From: Favolaschia claudopus
Taxonomy: Eukaryota; Basidiomycota; Agaricomycetes; Agaricales; Mycenaceae
DNA: 64,000 nucleotides
NCBI GenBank assembly: GCA_037176885.1
Contig: JAWWNJ010000005.1
Span: 124,001-188,000, forward strand
Direction: 5' to 3'
The notes below the pieces were generated by a model. That model did not search any database, was not told the origin of the DNA, and saw only the letters and a list, made by a program, of their open reading frames with translations. The position numbers were made by a program, and so were the translations under genes. Positions 57,471-64,000 of the stretch are shown one piece after another (positions within the stretch are counted from its first letter, which is position 1; each line of letters opens with the position of its first letter).

Positions 57471-58548
57471 ATGACGCGAATCGAGGTCGACGAGCCTGAG
57501 GAATCTACATCTTCACCCAACGTTCAGCAATTTCCGGCTGCCAGTGCCGATACAACCTTGCAAACGCATCTGAACACAGTTCAACATCAACTCAAGTCGT
57601 TTTACTTTGACACCAAGTCGACTGGAGAAGCGCTCGAACAGAGCATCAAGCAGCTTTCGACTATCGACGGGGTAAGCCGAGCTTGCGACAGTGTGGTCAT
57701 ATCTTGACGTCTTTGACTCGGACATTGAATTAGGATCACATTCCCGCCTCGAAAGTGGAATCCCTTTCGGACGCCATCGGCAAACTCATGTCTTTATCAA
57801 AGGATCTTGCAAAGCTTAAAGGGTCTGTACTTACCATCCCATCTGACTGAATTCCTTGAACTGTTCCGAATAGAGACCTACGCGAAATCGATGAAATGCT
57901 TTCAGACTTTGCGTCAGACACACAACTTCAGCAGACTCGGAACGAAGAATTCGCGTCCTCAAACCGCGTGAGTGTTAATGTCAACGAAGTAAATCTGAAT
58001 TTACACAACGGATTTGATGTTGATATCAGAGCCCGAGTCACAGACCTATCAAAGGTGAACATTATTGGTTGACAGCGGAACCATATCTCTTCACAACTGA
58101 GCTCTGTCTAGGAAAACGCGGTCTAGATGGAAGCAGTGACGGTCAATATGGCAGCCCAGATGGCTTAGGCGCAAGCCCGCAAGTTGATGTTGTTCTGGCC
58201 AACATATCGGGTATGATTAACGACAAGCTCTAAATTAGTTCACTCTGAATGAATGTTTGGACTGTAGGAGGACGCGGCGGCGACGGTGGAGCGGGTAGGG
58301 AGATGGGGGGAACTGGCGGAGCTGGATATGCCCCCAGGATCACGACGTCGGGCTTCGATGGAAAGACCGTTGTTGTCCAAGTTGGGGCAGTTACTACTTT
58401 GCGCGGTGATTTTCCTCGATTTCTGGTGGGAGCTGTTTCTCATGATCTTGGATATATAGGCGGTATAGGCGGCCGTGGTGGCAGAGGAGGGGTAGCCGAT
58501 GGAAAGGATGGAATCAGCGAATCCCCACGTTACTCGTGGGACGCTTGA
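57471..58548 (+). CDS. Coiled-coil protein with glycine-rich repeats, related to fungal STAND N-terminal modules
   Basis: Exon 1 (57471-57671) and two or three following exons encode an N-terminal helical/coiled-coil region (TLQTHLNTVQHQLKSFYF, LEQSIKQLSTIDG, VESLSDAIGKLMSLSKDL, LREIDEMLSDFA). The second half consists of Gly-rich blocks: GLDGSSDGQYGSPDGLGASP, then after an intron (about 58209-58256) GGRGGDGGAGREMGGTGGAG ending APRI, and GGIGGRGGRGGVADGKDG near the stop at 58546-58548. Gly-rich blocks ending in G-x-(A/S)-P are familiar to me from N-terminal regions of Agaricomycete NACHT/STAND proteins, but here no NTPase follows. It could be a stand-alone accessory or a remnant. No function is assigned. 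Confidence 0.65.
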
Positions 58549-58808
58549 ATTCGAAGCGAATCTAGAGCATGAATAATATAGATGCTCGGTCCTCGATCGT
58601 TGTCTGACTCTATAGAATGTTGTATTGCGTTAACTCATAAAATTCACATTCGAGTCAGAAGCTGATAAAAGCAATCAGATTCAACTTGAAGTTCAACTTG
58701 GAACCGTGTGGGATTTTTCTGAACGCGATCACGCGACTCCCCATTTCGACGGTGATGTAGACAGAATACGAATTTATGATTGACGTTGGTACAAATGCCA
58801 CTCTAATT

Positions 58809-60148
58809 TCAGGGATAATCGGGCAAAACATCGTCGGTGAGCGCGTGTTTTCCACGAATATTCATGAACGACCACTACAAAACAAGATCAGTTTGTGCGA
58901 TGAGCAAGAGTGTAAGTGACTCAACACCGTACCTCAATCACATATGGGCCTTTGCGGAAGTTGTTGGCATAGATTACATTCAGCTCTTTCCAATATGCTC
59001 TCAGTCCAGCATCCTCCAGCATTGTCCACCATTCTTGAAAGAGCGCGATGGTTTCCATATGGTCCTCTGGGAAAATTTGACTGTCGAGTATCTATAATCC
59101 GTAACGCCATAGCTACGCACTGGGATCGTGAGCGAGATGGATCTCAATCTGCATCTGACCAAAAGGGAGGGGTTCCCCGTCGAACAACTGAATGATATCT
59201 CTGAGAGCCTGAAACTCCCCGCCTTCGATGTCGATCTGGGACAGCAAAAATCTAGTTTTAGATACGCGTCGCGATTCGGGAAACTTACCTTCAAAATATC
59301 AACAAAGCTATGTCCAAGCTCCTTCATCACCTCCACGAGGGTGTACTCTTTCGGCGAAGCATCGTGATTGTTGGCTCCGCCGAATTTATACGGGAAGAAA
59401 TGCGCGCGGGGGTTAACAGCTGAGTCCTCCCGGAGTTTTTCTCCCCATTCTGAGGCTGAGGGGTCGAAGCCTGCACAAATGTGAGGCAGATCGAATGATT
59501 TGAGTTGGGAGATCAACGCACCGTACACCTGGCAGTGGTCGGATTGACTCAGTAGAGCTTGTTCGAAACTTGATTGCTGGTCAACGCCAATGGAATAGAC
59601 AACACATTCTGGCCGCGACACCACGCGTTCAAATCCACAAACCCACTTTCCTAATATCGATATCGAATGACCCGTCAGTTACTATCGCGCAGCATAATAC
59701 TGGTGCTGACCACCGTCTCCAAGCGTGCCTATCAAAATATTAGGGAATCATCGATATTTGAAAAGAAACAACTCGCCAACGCGATATACAGAAAAGGGAC
59801 AAGAAAAGGCAGGAACGAAAAAGTCCCATATGGTGTACCTGGCCTGGCCGACGTGATCAGGGTTGGGGATTCTTCCAACTACTCAGCAAAATAACCGTGT
59901 CAATGAAAGCGAGAAATGCCATACGAGGGCATATTTGGACCACCAATTCTCGCGATCTCTCGCTGTCGCTCCTTGATTGCGGCCTGGTAGCGCTTCTCGT
60001 TGCCCTCCAACGTCCAATTCAGGCGGCTCAAAGAGCGAGGAAACGTCCAGTTTTCGATGGTGAGGGAGGGACTGTGATGTAATCCGAGAAGAAAGAGAGC
60101 GACGATTACAGCGCACGCGACGAGAATGTGCCACGCCAGGCGTGCCAT
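58809..60148 (-). CDS. Membrane-anchored Methyltransf_22 (FkbM-like) methyltransferase
   Basis: The start at 60148 gives a short cytosolic end and one membrane segment (LAWHILVACAVIVALFLLGL), so a type II membrane protein of the secretory pathway is likely. Later minus-strand exons read YTIWDFFVPAFSCPFSVYRVGE, then LGDGGKWVCGFERVVSRPEC (SAM-binding Gly-rich motif), VVYSIGVDQQSSFEQALL, EVMKELGHSFVDILKIDIEG-GEFQAL, PLPFGQMQIEIHLAHDPS, EWWTMLEDAGLRAYWKELNV and WSFMNIRGKHAL, ending at 58809. The DILKIDIEG-EF block and GQ-QIEIH are hallmarks of this family. The last introns use donors GTAGCT (about 59116) and GTACGG (about 58932). The substrate is unknown; relatives are thought to modify glycans or proteins. 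Confidence 0.85.
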
Positions 60149-60369
60149 GGACTTGGCTGTTTGGTTGCTTTTACGCGTGCGAGAGAGGGAGTCGTATGAT
60201 TCAGGCGCTGAGCACGCGGCGAGGGAGTGAAAGAGAACGCGCTACTGATGAGGTGGTCGCGGAGGACAAGTTGGGTTGCTTCGGAGTCGTAAAATTGCCT
60301 TATTGGGCGAGTCAGCTGACTCGACTTTGGCTTGCCTCCTGCTTCCACCGTAACGTGCCCACTCTATCT
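60149..60369. promoter_or_regulatory. Divergent 221-bp promoter, methyltransferase / AIM3-like
   Basis: Head-to-head start codons at 60148 (minus) and 60370 (plus) leave 221 bp for both promoters. No specific site is identified. Confidence 0.5.
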
Positions 60370-61280
60370 ATGCCGACCTGTTAGTGTCTCGACGGTCGCA
60401 TATGCTAGCTAACTTGGCTACTGGCTAGTCGCTGAACTGCGGGACAAGGCCGCCAAAGCCAAGGATGCTACCGTGAAGAAAGCGGTGGATACCAAAGACA
60501 GGCATTCAAGGTGAGTTTGAACCAGTGCCTGTTCGTGCAGTATTGTCTATCACGACTTCGGCCAGCACACCCCTCAAAGAAACGAACTGGGATCCATACA
60601 GGTCAGTCAGTTTAGTTGTGAGGCGGTCAAGTCAAAGCCGGTAGACACGATGCGAAGAGACGGAGTCGATAACACGGGTTTACGGTCTACTTGGCTGCTG
60701 TCTAGCGATTGAAGCAGTCCTTGCTCGATTAGTGTCTAACGGGCCTGACTTTGCCTCATAAGAAACGATCGCTCAAAGATCTCACAGCAAAGGCCGCGCT
60801 CCCCCTCCGCCTCCACCCCCACGAGCCAACAAATACTCCAAGCCGCTTCAAAAATCGGCTCTTCCTCCCCCGCCGCAAAGAGGTGGATCCGCTTCACCCG
60901 CGCCAAGCGCCACTTCGGCGGCGGCGCCCTCACCACCGCCATCCCTTCCTAGTCGTCCTGGCTCTGGTTCTGGTCCCCCTCCAATCGTTCGTTCCACGCG
61001 ACCATCTTTATCACCGGCAGCGTCTATCTCTATCTCGTCTCCTCCTCCCCCGCCCACGCGAGCCCCCGTTCTTGCTCGATTCCGACAGCCTGAGCAAGAG
61101 CGAGAGGAAGACGATACGCCCCCTCCGCCGCCAATGCCCGTCAGACGAGTTGCCTCACGCACCGCAGAGAAAGAGGTAGATTGGGAGAATCTGTCTGCAG
61201 AGGACAAGGAGGTGTTGTTTGAATGGCTTGACGAGTTTTTCTCGCGGTACTTGAATAGACCGATTGGATCTGCAGCGTAA
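60370..61280 (+). CDS. AIM3/BBC1-like proline-rich protein
   Basis: Four exons (60370-60379, 60429-60510, 60566-60601, 60788-61280) sum to 621 nt, 206 aa. The N-terminus MPTFAELRDKAAKAKDATVK is an amphipathic Ala/Lys-rich helix, then STPLKETNWDPYSK. The middle is dominated by poly-Pro (PPPPPPPRANKYSKPL and SSPPPPPTRAP), a good SH3/profilin ligand. The C-terminus has VDWENLSAEDKEVLFEWLDE-FFSRYL, close to the W-x-x-L-x-x-EDK-x-x-FF-x-WLDEFF motif of fungal Aim3 and Bbc1/Mti1, which act at cortical actin patches. The last exon uses the CACAG acceptor at 60787; an earlier acceptor would give a wrong frame. The protein stops soon after the motif, so a longer Bbc1-type C-terminal domain is absent. 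Confidence 0.75.
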
Positions 61281-61515
61281 TTTCTCGAATGGATTTGAAT
61301 TTAATTTACGCTCTATATGTTACTGATAATCTGGTGACCTGCTGTCCAACCCCTACACGTTCATCCTTGTACAATAAGCGTACTGATTGTCCGAGTCACC
61401 TCACCCGAAAGCCCGAAATCCGGAGGTTTCCTAATTAGGAACTGTTCACTGGCTTGTCTTTCTCCACAACAACGACGCACTTGCGCGACTGTAATCGAGC
61501 ACAGTTATCTCCAGA

Positions 61516-63647
61516 ATGTTCAAAAAGCCACTAAGTACATTGAAAACCAGCGCCCCCCTCCGAGGATCGGACCGCAGGAAACTCAAACAGCGCGTTATTT
61601 CGTCGTTTGGCCTGTCACCGGAAGATGGGGAGATACTTGTCCCCGATGGCCTTCTTTCCGTCAAATTCAACACACATCTGGATGAGCCTGGGGTAAGTTA
61701 AGTTGCTGCTCGAACGATTCGCTGCTCGGGATCTCATCGGACGAATGACTCGAAGACTGTATATTTGTCTGTGGATGGCGACCCACTTTGGTTTACCGTC
61801 GGCAAGGGCTCAGAAGATCTTATTCCAACTGTCTACACTATGTGGAAGCGACATACACTTCTCCCGTTTCTTTCAACCCCGGCAGCTGTGATCCCTGTCT
61901 TGATTTCCGGGGCGGATTTAATGATTCCTGGAGGTAAGCTTCAATGTGGGCGAGGAGATATTGTATGATTCAGATTTTGTCAGTGATTCATTATCCACCC
62001 TCGTCTTTGGAGGAGGGACAGCTCGTTTCTATCTCTCAGTATTCCCATGGAGAGAATCCCACGTTGTCGTTCCCGCTCGCTGTCGGCCGCATGGCTCTCG
62101 CCAGCGATAACATTCGGAACGGACAAGAAAAAGGAAAGGCCGTATATATTCTTCACACATGGAAGGACCATCTGTGGGATATGGGTCGCAAGACGGATAT
62201 ACCAGAACCGTTACCTTTCTCGTCAGCGTCCGCCGGCGACCCCCAGCCGGCAGAAAACGGCAAGGCGGAAAGTGAACCTGCACCGGTTGAGGCCCCGAGC
62301 GCTGATGCAGCGAGCCAAGAAAACGTAGCTCACAATGCCTCCGCTAGACCTTACACCGCGGACGAAATTTCTCTTCTTCTCCACACATCTCTTCTTCAAG
62401 CGCTCTCGACAGCCCTTTCGGACGCTTCGGCGTCTTCTTTTCCGATATCCGCATCGACGTTCTACTCGAATTACATCCTTCCCTATCGGCCTGCGTTTCC
62501 GAACTCTGTTCTCGGCACTGGCAATGAGTCGCCCGGGGACCCGCAAGAAATTTCGGTCAAGAACTCTACATATAAATCATTAACCGCATTCCTGAAATCG
62601 GCGGAGAAAGGCTCTCTTCTGACCGTCAAAGCCCCTCCCAAGCATAGTCAGCAAACAGAGGTGGTAGTCACGGCCGTTAATGCCAGCCATCCCTCCGTGG
62701 AGGCGCACAAAACCCACGTCACCGTCAGTGCGTGCGCTCGATCTTGCAGATCGACCATTTTCGTTGATGTTAATCAGAGGATTTGGATACTCGCTCAGCT
62801 AAGAAAGCACAACGCGAAGAGCGCTTGAAAGAAGAAGAGCAGGAAAGTGCTCGCTGGGTCGATATAAAACTTCTGTGGAAACCTCACCTGAAGTCGGTCA
62901 AACTTTTTGAAGCATTCGGAGGAAGGTCTGTTCAATTCTTTTTATTTATTTTCGGCGCTATGGCTCATTTTAGCATAGCGAAAAGACTCTGTACGAACTT
63001 CCTGAAGTACGCGACATGCTCAATGGATACATTAACGAAAAGGCGCTGGTCAATCCTCGTGAACAGGCATACATCAATCTAGACCCGCTACTTTCCGAGG
63101 TAGTCGCTCCGAAAGTTAAGAAAGCCAAAGCAACAGAACCCTCAGAAGCCATCGAGTTCATGAAAAGAGAGGAGATGACCAAAAAAGTCCTAGACCAGAT
63201 GCAATGTTGGCATGAGGTCAAAGCTCCTGGAAAAGATCCCGTTGTCAAGTACGTTTCGTTGCGCTTGGTATACTCGGAAAAAAACAGCACTGAGAGCCTT
63301 TCAAAGAAAGGGTCTCCTAAAGCCCATCCAGGTTGTCACGAAAATGCGTCAGGGACGGAAAGCATGCACGTTGATCACAGGTTTCGAGCCGTTTGTGGTC
63401 ATTTCGGCGGATGAACTCGCCGAGGACTTGCGCAAGTTGTGCGCCGGAGCAACTTCCGGTATGGAAACGAGCTTCATTATCCATTTTGGTATATTGAAGC
63501 CGATCTTGGAATCTAGTTTCTCCCTGTGTTGGTGGCGTACCTGGCCTGGAAGTCCTCGTCCAAGGGAAGCAATCAAACACCGTGCTCGACTACCTCACCA
63601 ATAAAGGCATACCGAAGGAATGGATTGAAGTCTCTGGCAAGAAATAA
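61516..63647 (+). CDS. TMA64: Eukaryotic translation initiation factor 2D (ligatin/Tma64)
   Basis: eIF2D binds the 40S subunit, delivers initiator tRNA without GTP on some mRNAs and helps recycle 40S after termination. Exon 1 (61516-61692) reads MFKKPLSTLKTSAPLRGSDR and the MCT-1-like N-domain (KLKQRVISSFGL). The next exons continue with YLSVDGDPLWFTVGKGSEDL, VLISGADLMIPG, VSISQYSHGENPTLSFPLAV and a PUA region ending KGKAVYILHTWKDHLWDMG. A Pro/Ala/Glu-rich linker (about 62220-62330) precedes a winged-helix-like segment and a SWIB/MDM2-type region (about 62820-63250). The C-terminal SUI1 domain has PIQVVTKMRQGRKACTLITG then FEPFVVISADELAEDLRKLC, ending with LTNKGIPKEWIEVSGKK at 63647. Middle and 3' exon joins are approximate. 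Domain order is that of full-length eIF2D. Confidence 0.92.
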
Positions 63648-64000
63648 ATGTATACGAATCTGACCTGGCCAAATTTATCGATCGGCCATAACATCGAATG
63701 TGATACGAATTCAATAGGATCTTTTCTCTGCGCAATTTCCGAACGCTACGAACGTCCGAAGCCTCAGTTGACTTTCGTTTGGCCGCTTGGAAGTCCCGCC
63801 GGCAAGTGTCTTATGGGATAAGAGTACTACGACACGGGTCTTCATGAGCTTCTGGAAAACACGGTTCCGACTTTACATCGACGCTCTTACACGCGTGTAA
63901 TACGGCTCGAAGATATGTTCAAATTCACCCAAAATGACTGGATCTTCGCTCAAACCGCCTGGCACATCGATACCGGCACTCTTGCCTCGAATTCATTGTT
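63648..64000 (+). other. Mostly open plus-strand frame at the right edge, unidentified
   Basis: The plus frame starting near 63650 has a single stop (63820-63822) in ~115 codons up to the window end. It reads, for example, CAISERYERPKPQLTFVW and, after the stop, LENTVPTLHRRSYTRVIRL. I recognise no family. It may be the start of a gene continuing beyond the window, with an intron over the stop, or a decayed gene. Confidence 0.25.

Noticed and set aside
60848..61207. Gly-rich minus-strand frame
   Set aside because: Antisense of the poly-Pro coding exon of the AIM3-like gene.

Overview
This window is nuclear DNA of a filamentous basidiomycete, most likely an Agaricomycete (mushroom-forming) fungus. 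The evidence is the gene set: short 45-60 nt introns with GT..AG ends in nearly every gene, DUF6533-type membrane proteins, F-box-like proteins with an N-terminal coiled coil, a GH30 endo-beta-1,6-glucanase-like enzyme, and fungal forms of Opi3, Rpo41, Inh1 and Atp14. Gene models were assembled by hand from splice consensus plus family similarity. Where exon lengths are given they sum to an intact reading frame.

Layout. 1-8.9 kb is gene-poor: two weak minus-strand gene candidates, a stretch rich in short palindromes (5.6-6.2 kb) and a 249-bp tandem duplication (6.98-7.47 kb) with compensatory changes between the copies. 8.9-19.6 kb is a dense housekeeping block: a bestrophin-like anion channel, phospholipid methyltransferase Opi3, the F1-ATPase inhibitor and ATP synthase subunit h head-to-head over 121 bp, and mitochondrial RNA polymerase. 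Three of these act in mitochondria. Directly downstream lies a ~430-bp imperfect inverted repeat (19.85-20.28 kb).

20.9-31 kb holds a DUF6533 protein, a Zn2Cys6 transcription factor, two F-box-type proteins, a small conserved protein and a 19-exon GH30 enzyme. 31-34.2 kb shows no convincing gene. 34.3-46.2 kb has AP-1 beta-adaptin, a tandem pair of VIT/vWA proteins and a Sur7/PalI-like membrane protein. 46.2-48.3 kb is unclear. 48.8-53.7 kb has a short-chain dehydrogenase, a secreted SurE-like phosphatase and a second DUF6533 gene. 53.7-55.1 kb is unclear.

55.1-64 kb has an F-box-like gene with an apparent frameshift, a coiled-coil/glycine-rich protein resembling N-terminal modules of fungal STAND proteins, a membrane-anchored Methyltransf_22 enzyme divergent from an AIM3-like proline-rich protein, and translation factor eIF2D.

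The most interesting items are the tandem repeat with base-pair-preserving changes, the large foldback, the two oxidative-phosphorylation genes sharing a promoter, unusually small exons (3-15 nt) in several genes, the VIT/vWA duplication and the Gly-rich protein. No rRNA, tRNA, CRISPR array or intact transposase/reverse transcriptase was seen.
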